Shown here: positions 1 through 8,268 of the stretch, one piece after another
Numbering within the stretch: the stretch's first letter is position 1
Layout: the number at the start of each line of letters is the position of its first letter
Assembly (NCBI RefSeq): GCF_040372165.1
Contig: NZ_BAABWG010000002.1
Location: 744,001 to 808,000, forward strand
Reading direction: 5' to 3'
Length of the DNA: 64,000 nt
Source of the DNA: Hydrogenophaga sp040372165
Lineage (GTDB): Bacteria > Pseudomonadota > Gammaproteobacteria > Burkholderiales > Burkholderiaceae_C
The notes under the pieces: generated by a model
Databases searched by the model: none
What the model was told of the DNA's origin: nothing
The model's input: only the letters and a program-made list of their open reading frames with translations
Program-made: the position numbers and the translations under genes

Positions 1-21
1 GCCGAGTGGAGAAAAAGATCC

Positions 22-396
22 GTGACTGCTAAGCATATCGTTCCAATAATCCGCGTCTCAGATATCGAGTTGGCCCTCGACTTCTACTGCAAAGGATTGG
101 GTTTCGCTAAAGACTTCGGTTACTCAGCGAGCGCAAGTGGGCCGCACTATGCTGGACTGTCACTCGACAGCAATCTGTTGCACCTGTCCACATTCGCCGG
201 TGACGGGGTGGTGGGGACCGCAACCTATTGCTACGTCGACGACATCGATGCCATGTACGCAGGTTTCAAGGCTCGTGGCCTGGTGACCGAAATGAAACCA
301 ACGAACCAGGGCTGGGGCATGCGCGAAGTCTATGTGCGCGACCCGGACGGAAACAGTTTGCGTTTCGGTAGTCCGATGCCTGGGCCGGTCAACTAA
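22..396 (+). CDS. VOC family protein (glyoxalase/bleomycin-resistance type), integron-cassette gene
   Basis: A 124-residue single vicinal-oxygen-chelate domain. The N-terminus (IVPIIRVSDIELALDFYCKG) is the typical first beta-alpha unit and the C-terminus (VRDPDGNSLRFGSP) is the typical last strand with the DPDGN turn. Such small proteins bind a metal or sequester small molecules; no substrate can be read from the sequence. The GTG start at 22 has GGAG about 10 bases upstream, but the frame stays open to the left edge, so a slightly longer protein is possible. An attC-like site follows the stop by 46 bases, so the gene reads as an integron gene cassette; VOC proteins are common cassette cargo. 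Family assignment is firm, function unknown. Confidence 0.8.
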   Translation: MTAKHIVPIIRVSDIELALDFYCKGLGFAKDFGYSASASGPHYAGLSLDSNLLHLSTFAGDGVVGTATYCYVDDIDAMYAGFKARGLVTEMKPTNQGWGMREVYVRDPDGNSLRFGSPMPGPVN

Positions 397-442
397 TGGC
401 TCGGTCCATCAAGTGCACCACGAAACACGCAGCGCAGGTGCC

Positions 443-541
443 GCCTAACATGACGCTGCAACGGCCCTGTCGCCTTTTCACGCGGTTTTTTTGCGCAAGC
501 CCCGCGCCAATGCGCCAGGCAGCTGAGCTTGGCCGTTGGGC
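443..541 (+). other. attC-like integron recombination site
   Basis: The outer ends are GCCTAAC (443-449) and GTTGGGC (535-541). These match the R'' (RYYYAAC) and R' (GTTRRRY) core sites of attC and are near-perfect inverted repeats of each other. The 99-base length is within the attC range and the next gene's ATG lies 11 bases past R', the usual cassette layout. Inner arms are only partly complementary (GCTGCA against a GCTCAGCTGC-like arm). Inference from end motifs and spacing; no integrase gene is in the window. Confidence 0.6.
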
Positions 542-552
542 ATCACAAAGAC

Positions 553-1116
553 ATGACTGAGCTAATCGCTCTTCTCAAAACTGACGCGAACGCAGTTAAC
601 GCGTTCGGGGCGCTCGCCAGCGCCATAGCTGCATTCTTGGCGCTTGTTGTTTCAGGCATTTCTGTCTGGATTGCGCTCCGGGCCATGAGCGCGCAGCAAA
701 AGCACAACGAGCTATCTGTCAGGCCTTTGGCGGAAGTTACCGTTGCCGACTACGAAAATAGCTTGCGGGTCAAAGTACGGAACAACGGTACTGGCCCAAT
801 GATCATCACCGCCGTGCAAGTATCAGATGGAACAGACCTCAAGGCGTGCGTAGTCGAGTGGATGCCTCCATTACCGGCAGGGCGGCCATGGAACACTTTT
901 TCACATGAACTCAAAGACAGAACGCTACAGCCGGGCAGCGAGATAGTGCTTCTCGAGCTAACGGAATATGACGGGGAGCGGAACTACGCCGCTTGTAGAG
1001 AAGCGGTTCGGGCAGCCCTCGCACCTTTGACGATTTCTGTGAGCTACACAGATGTGTACAACAAGGCAATGCCCGTCAGGGTTAAGCAGTTATCGTGGTT
1101 TGGGCGCCATAAGTGA
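553..1116 (+). CDS. Hypothetical single-pass membrane protein, integron-cassette gene
   Basis: Protein of 187 residues from the ATG at 553; an in-frame TTG at 529 lies inside the preceding attC site and is less likely. Residues about 14-40 (ASAIAAFLALVVSGISVWIA) form one strong transmembrane helix near the N-terminus, followed by an AQQKHNELSVRP stretch and about 140 soluble residues rich in beta-strand-like sequence. The arrangement resembles small membrane-anchored cassette proteins whose C-terminal domain is beta-sandwich-like. The stop codon is two bases before a second attC-like site, so gene plus site form a classic cassette. I do not recognise a named family and assign no function. Confidence 0.6.
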   Translation: MTELIALLKTDANAVNAFGALASAIAAFLALVVSGISVWIALRAMSAQQKHNELSVRPLAEVTVADYENSLRVKVRNNGTGPMIITAVQVSDGTDLKACVVEWMPPLPAGRPWNTFSHELKDRTLQPGSEIVLLELTEYDGERNYAACREAVRAALAPLTISVSYTDVYNKAMPVRVKQLSWFGRHK

Positions 1117-1117
1117 T

Positions 1118-1195
1118 GCCCAACAATCGTATCCAGTCGACGTATTTGCCTCCGCTTCGCTACGGCAAAGCCGCGGCTGATGCGTGGCGTTATAC
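1118..1195 (+). other. attC-like integron recombination site
   Basis: Bounded by GCCCAAC (1118-1124) and GTTATAC (1189-1195), matching R'' and R' cores; the GTTATA ending resembles that of many chromosomal-integron repeats. The central part contains the inverted repeat TTTGCC (1145-1150) / GGCAAA (1164-1169) around TCCGCTTCGC, giving the expected variable terminal stem. Length is 78 bases and it starts two bases after the stop of the preceding gene. No further attC is recognisable to the right, so this looks like the last attC of the array or of its visible part. Confidence 0.65.
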
Positions 1196-1220
1196 CTAGT
1201 AGGCGATAGGAGAGATAAAG

Positions 1221-2135
1221 GTGGCCGGAGGAATCGCAAAGAACGCACATGAAGGAACGCGATCAGAGTACTTAGCGCAATACGCTCTCTCTACGTTCGG
1301 CACGTCAATTCCTGCTCCCCACCCTGAAGATTCCGGAATTGACTTGTACTGCACTCTTGGCAGAAGGGTCGGACGTCGGTTTCTGGTTGAGAATCAATAT
1401 TTGGTTCAGGTCAAGAGCACTAAAGATCCGATAACATACACGGGAGAAGATGACGTCAAGTGGCTTCTTTCTCACAACTACCCATTCCTCGTGTGTGTGG
1501 TAAATAAGAAATCGCTTCAGATCGACCTTTATCAGACGCTTGCGCTTTCAATGCTTAGAACAAAAGGGGTAATAAAAAATATTTCGTTGGTGTTCGAGAT
1601 GTCTCCTGCTAACGAATATTTTCCACAATTGATTGAAGCCGAAAGTGTTACTATTAATCTCGGTGAACCAATTGCAAGCTTTTCGGTGGCATCCCTCGTT
1701 GAAGAGAAAACTAAATCAACCATCGCAGAAACAATAAGGTCTTGGGTTGAACTGGATCAGGAGAATCTTGGACTAAAGGAAACTGGGTTCACTATGTATC
1801 GCGTACCGACATCCTGGAATGCGAATCAACCCATACTACCACTAACATTTGTAGGCAACTTCAAGGATAGTCTTGCAAGCAAGGAAGTCCAGCAAAAATT
1901 TGATAATCTATTTTTGAAACAACTCTCCCAACTTGTAAACCAATGGGCATCCACAAAGAACATGGCCAACTACACACGGCTCACAGATTTTATTCGTTTC
2001 TATACCACAGTCTCGCCGCTGAGAAGTTGCTTTGGAGCCCGAATTCTCCAGTTTTCGATTAACGCTGGAAATGAATACCTTGGATTGCCGGATAGGATTT
2101 CTATTGCCGAGGTTCCTGACAAGAAGGATGCATAG
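1221..2135 (+). CDS. DUF4365 domain protein, PD-(D/E)XK nuclease-like
   Basis: Protein of 304 residues from a GTG start with AGGAGA 7-12 bases upstream. The first 110 residues match the DUF4365 pattern: a conserved Glu (RSEYLAQYAL, E16), an Asp in SGIDLY (D41), and a strand ending Q-V-K-S (Q63, K65). E...D...QxK is the PD-(D/E)XK endonuclease core. DUF4365 proteins are often found in defence-related or mobile contexts. The C-terminal 190 residues are not recognised and may recognise a target or partner. Base composition is visibly AT-richer than the core genes. It starts 26 bases after an attC site and is followed 78 bases later by a SAP-domain gene on the same strand. Nuclease activity is inferred from the motif only. 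Confidence 0.65.
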   Translation: MAGGIAKNAHEGTRSEYLAQYALSTFGTSIPAPHPEDSGIDLYCTLGRRVGRRFLVENQYLVQVKSTKDPITYTGEDDVKWLLSHNYPFLVCVVNKKSLQIDLYQTLALSMLRTKGVIKNISLVFEMSPANEYFPQLIEAESVTINLGEPIASFSVASLVEEKTKSTIAETIRSWVELDQENLGLKETGFTMYRVPTSWNANQPILPLTFVGNFKDSLASKEVQQKFDNLFLKQLSQLVNQWASTKNMANYTRLTDFIRFYTTVSPLRSCFGARILQFSINAGNEYLGLPDRISIAEVPDKKDA

Positions 2136-2147
2136 TACGTTGCTTCA

Positions 2148-2181
2148 CCTGACCAAAAACCGCGATGCGATTTTCGTCAGG
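2148..2181 (+). other. Inverted repeat between DUF4365 and SAP genes
   Basis: CCTGAC-C-AAAA and TTTT-C-GTCAGG flank a 12-base loop, giving a 10-pair stem with one C/C mismatch. No T-run follows on the plus strand, so a simple intrinsic terminator is not clear; the stem may be a weak terminator or an operator for the downstream gene. It lacks the R'/R'' cores needed for attC. Confidence 0.4.
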
Positions 2182-2213
2182 TAAGCTAGGCGTCATGCAT
2201 CGAAGGAAAGCTC

Positions 2214-2813
2214 GTGACTCACAGGAAGAATCTGCATCACGTCAAAACAGTCGCTGAGTTTGAGGCTGGCTATTGGTATGCTTCAGAGTTAAAGCAATTT
2301 GCAAAAGAAATTGGTGTGTCTGGCGGCAATAAGCTAAGAAAAGACCAGCTGGAAAGTATTGTAAAAAGCCATATTCAAGGTGGCGTGCCATTTGAGAATT
2401 CGAAATCAAAGGGTTTAAAATCTCAAGGGACTGATACTCTGGCGCTTGATCAGGCAATAGAAAACTACGTTAGCAACAAGAAGACAAAGTCATTCATTGT
2501 GAGTGAGGCTCAAAAGATTGCCCCTGATTTGCCCAAGAAATCCGGGGTATGGTACTGGACCAATCGTTGGCGTGAAGAGCAGCTAGAGAAGAGTAAGAGA
2601 ATTACGTATCGAGATCTAATACAGCACTTTGTTAAGTTAAGCACTCAGGAAGGCAGGCTTCCACAAATTCCGTCTGCACGCTTTAACAATTTCATTACTG
2701 ATTTTCTCGCGGCCAATGAGGGTGGCAGAGAGGAAGCAAGAATCGCATGGGAAAAGTTGAAGACTTTGGATATTCCCAAAACTTATACTGCGTGGAAAAG
2801 TCATAATGCATGA
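2214..2813 (+). CDS. SAP-domain protein, hypothetical
   Basis: Protein of 199 residues from a GTG start preceded by GAAGGAAA. Residues about 18-52 (SELKQFAKEIGVSGGNKLRK) fit the SAP helix-extended loop-helix motif that binds DNA. The rest is Lys/Arg-rich and helical, with a Trp-rich segment near residue 105 (SGVWYWTNRWREEQ). Composition is AT-rich like its left neighbour and unlike the flanking core genes, which suggests joint acquisition. Function is unknown; with the nuclease-like gene upstream, a DNA-binding partner in a two-gene module is one reading, not shown by the sequence. Confidence 0.55.
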   Translation: MTHRKNLHHVKTVAEFEAGYWYASELKQFAKEIGVSGGNKLRKDQLESIVKSHIQGGVPFENSKSKGLKSQGTDTLALDQAIENYVSNKKTKSFIVSEAQKIAPDLPKKSGVWYWTNRWREEQLEKSKRITYRDLIQHFVKLSTQEGRLPQIPSARFNNFITDFLAANEGGREEARIAWEKLKTLDIPKTYTAWKSHNA

Positions 2814-2935
2814 CAAGGCCAACCACAATTGCTCGCAAAAGAAAGTGCTGGCTGGACTCGCTAACGCACGAGCGTTCGCAGATCGGATCAGCATGGGCTG
2901 CCTATGATCTTGCCAGCCGTTGATTGAAGATACCC

Positions 2936-3319
2936 ATGAAGCGCGCGCACCTGTTGGCTCACCTGCTCGTCCCGGCGTTGATTGCGCTGTTGGCGCTTCT
3001 CATGTCTCTGCGCTATGAGCCATTCTCAGGCGAGCTTCTTGTTCCACATCTGGTCTGGGGCTATCTGTTCTACGCGGTTCCGCATTTGCTTTGGGCTGGC
3101 CTGTCGGCTGCATTGAGGCCATCGCTCGTTGTTTGGCATTCCGGTTTCGTTACTTCGTCGGCTTCGCTGGTTTTCGTTGGAGCGATGTCTGTCTGGGGGG
3201 CTGGCGACCCTTCCGGTCTCCCGTATCAGTGGCTCGTTTATTTGCCGCTGTGTGGGTTCCTGGCGATGGCAGTTCTCGGTGCCTGGTTTCTGGCGGGACG
3301 GCCACGCGCCAGTACCTGA
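2936..3319 (+). CDS. Hypothetical integral membrane protein
   Basis: About 127 residues from the ATG at 2936; an in-frame TTG at 2924 has no better signal. Four hydrophobic segments are visible (LLVPALIALLALLMSLRY, a YLFYAVPHLLWAGL segment, SASLVFVGAMSVWG, and YLPLCGFLAMAVLGAWFLAG), so it should be a four-helix inner-membrane protein. No family is recognised. It sits 43 bases upstream of the serine hydrolase gene on the same strand and the two may be co-transcribed. Confidence 0.5.
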   Translation: MKRAHLLAHLLVPALIALLALLMSLRYEPFSGELLVPHLVWGYLFYAVPHLLWAGLSAALRPSLVVWHSGFVTSSASLVFVGAMSVWGAGDPSGLPYQWLVYLPLCGFLAMAVLGAWFLAGRPRAST

Positions 3320-3362
3320 ACCTGCCTCCAACCCTTGAGGCCTCCTGACATATCGTCGTTAC

Positions 3363-4556
3363 ATGCCTGTTGTCTCAATCGTGATCATTGTGCTGGCGCT
3401 GGCGGCCCTGCCTGGCGTCGCCTGGCTGAGGCGCCGGCTGGCCCATCCGGCTGACAGGCATGGGCTTCAATCTGCCATGGATGATGAGGTGGCCAAGTTT
3501 GCGAAGCGAATGCCTGATCTTGGCTTGGTGATTGGCGTCCTCAAGGATGGCGAGGCATACACAAAGGGTTATGGACGAGTGCGCGCAGATGGCTCAGGTG
3601 GCGCCGAAGCGCCGGACGAGACGACAGTGTTTCAGATTGGGTCGGTGAGCAAGGTATTTACCGCCGCATTGCTCCAGATCCTGTGCGATGAAGGCCGTCT
3701 CAGCATGGACGCCACGCTGCGGGAGCTGCTTGGCGACTCGATGCCTTTGTCTCCAGCCGTGCAGCAGGTGACGCTCAGGCAGCTCGTGACGCATACGTCT
3801 GGCTTTCCGAGCATTCCGCCTTCGCTCCTTGCCTGGATGACTGCTGCCGCCAAAGGCAATGATCTGATGCTGGACCCCTATGGCCCACTGGGGGCGGATC
3901 AGATCTTCGAGCATTTGTCTGTTGCTGACGGAAAGAAGAAGCCAGGCCGTTTCGAATACTCCAATTACGGCATGGGCTTGCTGGGGCATTTGCTCGAGAA
4001 ACTCACTGACCAAAACTACGAGTCGTTGCTTCGGGAGAAGATGCTGGCGCCGCTGGGCATGGACCACACTGGCGTCCAGATGTCCGAGTCCATGCAGGCA
4101 GCATTGGCGCAGGGTCACACGGGCAAAGGGTCACCAACGCCGATCTGGCGCTTTGGTGCGCTCTCTGGTGCGGGCGCGCTGAGTTCCAATGTGCACGACA
4201 TGTTGAAGTTCATGCAGGCCAACCTGAACGAAGGAGATCTGCTGTGGAAGCCATTCGCGAAGATGCGGGAGCCGCAATTCAATGGGGACTCCGGCATCGG
4301 CTGGATACAGCCATCGTTGTTGGACAGGCTGTTGGGCAACCAGACAATGGTCTGGCACAACGGCATGGTCGGTGGTTATGCTTCCTATCTGGCCATTGAT
4401 GCAAAAACGAAATCCGGCGTCGTCATTCTGGCCAACACAGCCGTCTCTCTTGACATGCTGGGGATGATGCTCATGCGGCAGGTGCGCACACAGTCCTGGT
4501 CTGCGGGTTTGCTTGCTGAGCGTATGCCCGTGCATTCATCTGGCGGAACTGCATGA
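3363..4556 (+). CDS. Serine hydrolase, class C beta-lactamase-related (Pfam Beta-lactamase)
   Basis: Protein of 397 residues. An N-terminal hydrophobic helix (VSIVIIVLALAALPGVAWL) anchors or exports it. The penicillin-recognising fold motifs are present: SxxK as SVSK at S94-K97, the Tyr motif as YSN (EYSNYGMGLLGHLLEKL), and the third motif as HNG (VWHNGMVGGYASYL) in place of KTG. That set fits esterase or D-aminopeptidase-like members (AmpH/EstB-type) as well as AmpC; true beta-lactamase activity cannot be claimed. Location should be periplasmic or membrane-attached. No LysR-type ampR regulator lies beside it, which argues against an inducible AmpC system. Confidence 0.8.
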   Translation: MPVVSIVIIVLALAALPGVAWLRRRLAHPADRHGLQSAMDDEVAKFAKRMPDLGLVIGVLKDGEAYTKGYGRVRADGSGGAEAPDETTVFQIGSVSKVFTAALLQILCDEGRLSMDATLRELLGDSMPLSPAVQQVTLRQLVTHTSGFPSIPPSLLAWMTAAAKGNDLMLDPYGPLGADQIFEHLSVADGKKKPGRFEYSNYGMGLLGHLLEKLTDQNYESLLREKMLAPLGMDHTGVQMSESMQAALAQGHTGKGSPTPIWRFGALSGAGALSSNVHDMLKFMQANLNEGDLLWKPFAKMREPQFNGDSGIGWIQPSLLDRLLGNQTMVWHNGMVGGYASYLAIDAKTKSGVVILANTAVSLDMLGMMLMRQVRTQSWSAGLLAERMPVHSSGGTA

Positions 4557-4643
4557 GCCGCCGCCGTCTTCGCTGAATCTGAGTCAGGGCGCCTGGCGGG
4601 CCGTGTGTCTGGTGATCGGTGAGGCCGAAATTCTGCAGGGGCA

Positions 4644-5162
4644 ATGAACGATATGGATGACAGGATGCAAGTGAAACCGGTGGTGTTTTTCCTCTGCGGA
4701 AAAATGGGGGCAGGAAAGTCCACCACGGCGTTACGGCTGGCCAAAGACACTGGGGCGGTGCGGATATCGGAAGATGAGTGGTTGACGCAGCTGTACCCGG
4801 AGGAGATCCGCTCGTTTGACGACTACCTGCGCTGCTCGGCCCGGCTCAAGCCGCTGGTGAAGTCGATGGTGCAGTCGTTGCTCCCCAAAGGCGTTGCGGT
4901 TGTTCTGGATTTTCCCGCCAATACCCGGCGCCAGAGAACGTGGCTGAAGTCTGTGTGCGAAGAGGTGGGTTTTGGGCACAGGCTGATTTATCTTGAAGCA
5001 GATGACGAGGTGTGCCTGGCGCGCCTTCGGCGGCGCCGTGAAGAGCAACCGCACCGGGCTGATTTCGACAATGAGGCGGTGTTCAGGTCGGTGACCAGTC
5101 ATTTCGAGCCTCCTGCCAGCGATGAGGGCCTGACTCTCGAGGTGCAGCGTCAGGCCTCGTGA
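4644..5162 (+). CDS. AAA-type P-loop kinase/ATP-binding protein
   Basis: Protein of 172 residues. A Walker A motif GKMGAGKST (residues 19-27) follows a hydrophobic beta strand. RISEDEWL, then LPKGVAVVLDFPANT, then RRQRTWLKSVCEEVG, and a lid-like LARLRRRREEQPHR, follow the order seen in the small AAA_33/gluconate-kinase-like nucleotide kinases. The phosphate acceptor cannot be deduced. It stands alone between the hydrolase and the GT51 genes, with about 90 and 120 base gaps. Confident as a P-loop kinase-like protein, not beyond that. Confidence 0.7.
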   Translation: MNDMDDRMQVKPVVFFLCGKMGAGKSTTALRLAKDTGAVRISEDEWLTQLYPEEIRSFDDYLRCSARLKPLVKSMVQSLLPKGVAVVLDFPANTRRQRTWLKSVCEEVGFGHRLIYLEADDEVCLARLRRRREEQPHRADFDNEAVFRSVTSHFEPPASDEGLTLEVQRQAS

Positions 5163-5286
5163 CAGCGTTTGCTTGATGACACAAATGGAGACGAGGCATC
5201 GGTCGCCTCTTGCCTAAGATGAGGCGTATCGACTGAAACACCGACACTGCACCAGGTGTGGTGGCGGTGCGTGAGGGAGGAACCCG

Positions 5287-6156
5287 ATGCCCTTGTTTAC
5301 AGGGCCAGCATGGCGCGTGGTGCGCCGTGCGTGGCTCTTGCTGCTGTGTGTGACGATCCCTTTGGTGGGCGTGGGCACGGTGTATTTTGTGCTTGTGGTT
5401 CGGCAGGCGCATCAGGACACCCCATCCATCGTCCACAAGGCGTGGCTGCGTCATGGCCATGCGGTCAAGCTTGATGCCCTGTCCGAGGAACGCTTGCAGT
5501 GGTTGCTTGCGGTGGAGGATCCGTCGTTTTTTCAGCACCGTGGTGTCGATGTCTCCACCCCGGGTGCTGGCATGACCACCATCAGCCAGGGGCTGGTCAA
5601 GCTGCTGTACTTTCCTGAGGGGTTTCAGCCAGGCTTTGCGAAGCTCAGGCAAACCCTGATTGCCCGCTACGCCTTTGATGCGCAGGTTTCCAAGCGTGAG
5701 CAACTGGCGCTGCTGCTGAACATGGCCTACCTGGGCGAGCATGAGGGCAAGCCTGTGCGAGGTTTTGCAAAGGCGGCGCGGGTCTACTTTGCCAAACCCT
5801 TCACTGCACTGAGTGACGAGGAGTACCTTTCGCTGGTGGCGATGCTGATGGCGCCCAATCGGCTCAAGCCCGGTTCGTCAGCCCTGGCTGACCGGTTGAC
5901 CCGTGTGCACGCATTGCTCAATGGCAAGTACCGGCCGAGCAAGGTATCGGATGTAGATTACGACGGTGGTCATGATATGACCTGGGAGCAAGCCTTGTTC
6001 ACCACCTTCGTTCAGTGGCTGGCACTGAACGAGCGCGCTGAGAGCCTTGAGAGCCTTGGGGCCAACGAAGGGGAGGTGGGCCGTGAGCAGGGTGGCTACT
6101 GGGGCAATGCCATCGCGCATGCGTGTGCGCTTGACCATGCCCACTGGAAGTTGTAG
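5287..6156 (+). CDS. GT51-family transglycosylase domain protein, inner membrane
   Basis: Protein of 289 residues with GAGGGAGG about 6 bases before the ATG. Residues 15-38 form an N-terminal membrane anchor. The GT51 donor-site motif is AVEDPSFFQHRGVD with catalytic Glu at residue 77, followed by a divergent MTTISQGLVKLLYF (STITQQ-type) and KREQLALLLNMAYLG (the K/E...YLN motif). There is no transpeptidase domain, so it is an MtgA-like monofunctional peptidoglycan polymerase or a diverged relative; the altered TTISQG motif and short C-terminus favour the latter. Its 3' end overlaps the 3' end of the convergent flavoprotein gene by 61 bases. Confidence 0.75.
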   Translation: MPLFTGPAWRVVRRAWLLLLCVTIPLVGVGTVYFVLVVRQAHQDTPSIVHKAWLRHGHAVKLDALSEERLQWLLAVEDPSFFQHRGVDVSTPGAGMTTISQGLVKLLYFPEGFQPGFAKLRQTLIARYAFDAQVSKREQLALLLNMAYLGEHEGKPVRGFAKAARVYFAKPFTALSDEEYLSLVAMLMAPNRLKPGSSALADRLTRVHALLNGKYRPSKVSDVDYDGGHDMTWEQALFTTFVQWLALNERAESLESLGANEGEVGREQGGYWGNAIAHACALDHAHWKL

Positions 6157-7316
6157 CCACCGAGCCAGCCCGTCACGTCTACCACCTCGCCAATGAAGTA
6201 CAGCCCTGCCTGCGCTTTGACCTCCATGGTCTGAGCGGAAAGCGCTGCGGTATCGACACCGCCCACGGTCACCTCCGCCTTGGCGTAGCCTTCGCTGCCA
6301 TTGGGCGTGAGCTGCCAGTGTTTGACATGTTCGGCCAGACGGTTGAGCGCTTTGTCGCTGCACTCCATCACCGGGCGCAGCCACTGATCATCCTGCTGTA
6401 CCCATGCATCTGCCAGCCTTGATGGCAGCCATTGGCCCAGGACATTGCCCAGCTGTTTGCGCGAATGGGTCTTGGCGCTGGAGAGTTCGGCCGCCAGTTC
6501 GACCTGGGGCAACAGATCGATATCGATGCTGGCGCCAGCCTGCCAGTAGCTGGATATTTGCAGAATGCCAGGGCCCGAGAGACCGCGGTGCGTGAACAGC
6601 AGGTCTTCGTCAAATCCGGTGCGTTTTTTCTTGCTGCCAGTGCTGATGCGCACGGGCATGGCAATGCCGGCCAGGTCGGCATAGGGCTTCCAGGCGTCTC
6701 CATCAAAGGTCAGCGGTACCAGGCCTGGCCGGGTATCGACCACGTTGATGCCGAACTGCCGGGCGAGCTCAAAGCCAAAGCCGGTGGCACCGATCTTGGG
6801 GATGGAGTATCCGCCTGTGGCCACCACCAGGCTGCGTGCTTTCACCGTTCCTTTGTGCTCGGTATCGACCTCGTAGCCACCTTCGCTGCCATCGGTTCGC
6901 CGCACCGCTTTCACGCCACAAGGCTGCCAGCGCTGTACGCCACCGGCATCGCATTCGCGCAGCAGCATGTCGATCAGGTCGCCGGCGGAATGGTCGCAAA
7001 AAAGCTGGCCTTTGTGTTTTTCGTGGAAGGGAATGTGATGGCGCTGCATGAGCGCAATGAAATCGGCCGGCGTGTAGCGAGACAGTGCAGAGCGGCAGAA
7101 GTTCTGGCTGCTGCCAAGGTAGTGCTGCTGAGGGGCTCGGGTGTCGATGTCGCGGTTCGTGAAGTTGGCACGCCCACCGCCGGAGATGCGGACCTTCTCT
7201 GCCACCTTGGCACTGTGATCGACAAGCAGCACGCGCAAGCCTCGTTGCCCTGCTACGCCGGCACAGAAGAGACCTGCGGCACCTGCGCCGATGATGATGA
7301 CGTCGAAGACTTGCAT
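6096..7316 (-). CDS. NAD(P)/FAD-dependent oxidoreductase, BaiN/YhiN (HI0933) family
   Basis: Protein of 406 residues. The N-terminal dinucleotide-binding loop is IIIGAGAAGLFCAGVAG, followed by ISGGGRANFTN, which is diagnostic of the HI0933-like family, and by VVATGGYSIPKIGATGFG. The C-terminal GLYFIGEVVDVTGWLGGYNF is the family's second FAD contact, and FQWAWSSAHACA closes the protein at full length. Related enzymes reduce flavin-dependent substrates such as bile acids, but the physiological substrate in proteobacteria is not established. Monocistronic, 10 bases downstream of a LysR-type gene on the same strand. Confidence 0.85.
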   Translation of the reverse strand: MQVFDVIIIGAGAAGLFCAGVAGQRGLRVLLVDHSAKVAEKVRISGGGRANFTNRDIDTRAPQQHYLGSSQNFCRSALSRYTPADFIALMQRHHIPFHEKHKGQLFCDHSAGDLIDMLLRECDAGGVQRWQPCGVKAVRRTDGSEGGYEVDTEHKGTVKARSLVVATGGYSIPKIGATGFGFELARQFGINVVDTRPGLVPLTFDGDAWKPYADLAGIAMPVRISTGSKKKRTGFDEDLLFTHRGLSGPGILQISSYWQAGASIDIDLLPQVELAAELSSAKTHSRKQLGNVLGQWLPSRLADAWVQQDDQWLRPVMECSDKALNRLAEHVKHWQLTPNGSEGYAKAEVTVGGVDTAALSAQTMEVKAQAGLYFIGEVVDVTGWLGGYNFQWAWSSAHACAMALPQ

Positions 7317-7326
7317 GCAGGTGAGT

Positions 7327-8268
7327 TTAGCTCTGACCTCGGTGTCGGTGTGACAGGTCGTTGGTCTCCGCCTGCGTTTGAATGAGCTCGATCAAGGCGG
7401 ACATGGCTGGGGTCATCTGACGGCGGCTGGGGTGGTAGAGGTAGAGTCTTTCTGCCGGGGGCATCCAGGCTTGCAGCACTGGCACCAATCGATTCTGCTC
7501 GATGAGGGCTTGGCAGTCGTGTTCAAACACGTATGCCAGGCCCACACCTTCGCAGGCGCTGTTGATCGCCAGGTTTGTGGCGTCAACCTGCAATGGGCCC
7601 TTGATGTTGACGCTGAAGGGGCGGCCTTGATCGCTGAACTCCCACGCATAGGCTTTTCCATTGGGGAAGCGCAGGCCGATACAGGCGTGTTCGAGCAACT
7701 GCCCGGGGTGCTCAGGCGTGCCGAAACGTTCCAGATATGCAGGGGACGCCACTACGTTGAAGCGAATGGCTCGCCTCACCGGCACAGCCAGCATGTCCTG
7801 CTCAAGGGACTCGCCAAACCTGAACCCTGCATCGAAGCCTTGCTCGACGATGTTGACCAGGCTGTCATCGGTCACGAGGGTGATTTGCAGATCGGGGTGC
7901 TGTTTGGTCAAGGCGTTGATCAGAGGGCTGACGACGTGCACTGCCAAAGACCGGGGGGCATTGAGGCGCAAGTGACCAGTGACCTTCGTTGAGTGCGCTC
8001 GAAGATCCGCCAAGGCTTGCCTGATGTCCTGGAAGGCGGGTGCGAGGGTGGTGAGAAGTTCGCTCCCTGCGTCTGTGGGGGTGACGCTGCGCGTGGTGCG
8101 ATTCAGGAGCCGAACGCCCAGGCTGGCTTCCAGGCGTCGCAGGCTGTGGCTCAAGGCCGAGGGTGAGCTGTCGCGCTTTTCTGCAGCCAGGCGAAAGCTC
8201 CTGTATTGCGCGACCGCGCAGAAGTTCTCCAGATCGGCGAAGTTGAGCGGATCTTGTTGTTCATTCAT
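7327..8268 (-). CDS. LysR-family transcriptional regulator
   Basis: Protein of 313 residues. The N-terminal winged helix-turn-helix (FADLENFCAVAQYRSFRLAAEKRDSSPSALSHSLRRLEASLGVRLLNR, residues 10-57 in that order) is typical, followed by a LysR substrate domain with the PLINALTKQHPDLQITLVTDD core. It is close to the subgroup that includes GcvA/PgrR-like regulators with the RTTRSVTPTDAG joint. It is transcribed away from a short-chain dehydrogenase gene across a 204-base intergenic region, the usual LysR arrangement, so that gene is the likely target. The effector cannot be predicted. Confidence 0.9.
   Translation of the reverse strand: MNEQQDPLNFADLENFCAVAQYRSFRLAAEKRDSSPSALSHSLRRLEASLGVRLLNRTTRSVTPTDAGSELLTTLAPAFQDIRQALADLRAHSTKVTGHLRLNAPRSLAVHVVSPLINALTKQHPDLQITLVTDDSLVNIVEQGFDAGFRFGESLEQDMLAVPVRRAIRFNVVASPAYLERFGTPEHPGQLLEHACIGLRFPNGKAYAWEFSDQGRPFSVNIKGPLQVDATNLAINSACEGVGLAYVFEHDCQALIEQNRLVPVLQAWMPPAERLYLYHPSRRQMTPAMSALIELIQTQAETNDLSHRHRGQS

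Noticed and set aside
2148..2181. Third attC candidate after the DUF4365 gene
   Set aside because: It lacks the GTTRRRY and RYYYAAC cores and is too short; kept only as an inverted repeat.
3363..4556. True AmpC beta-lactamase call
   Set aside because: The third motif is HNG, not KTG, and no AmpR regulator is adjacent; esterase or peptidase relatives are as likely.
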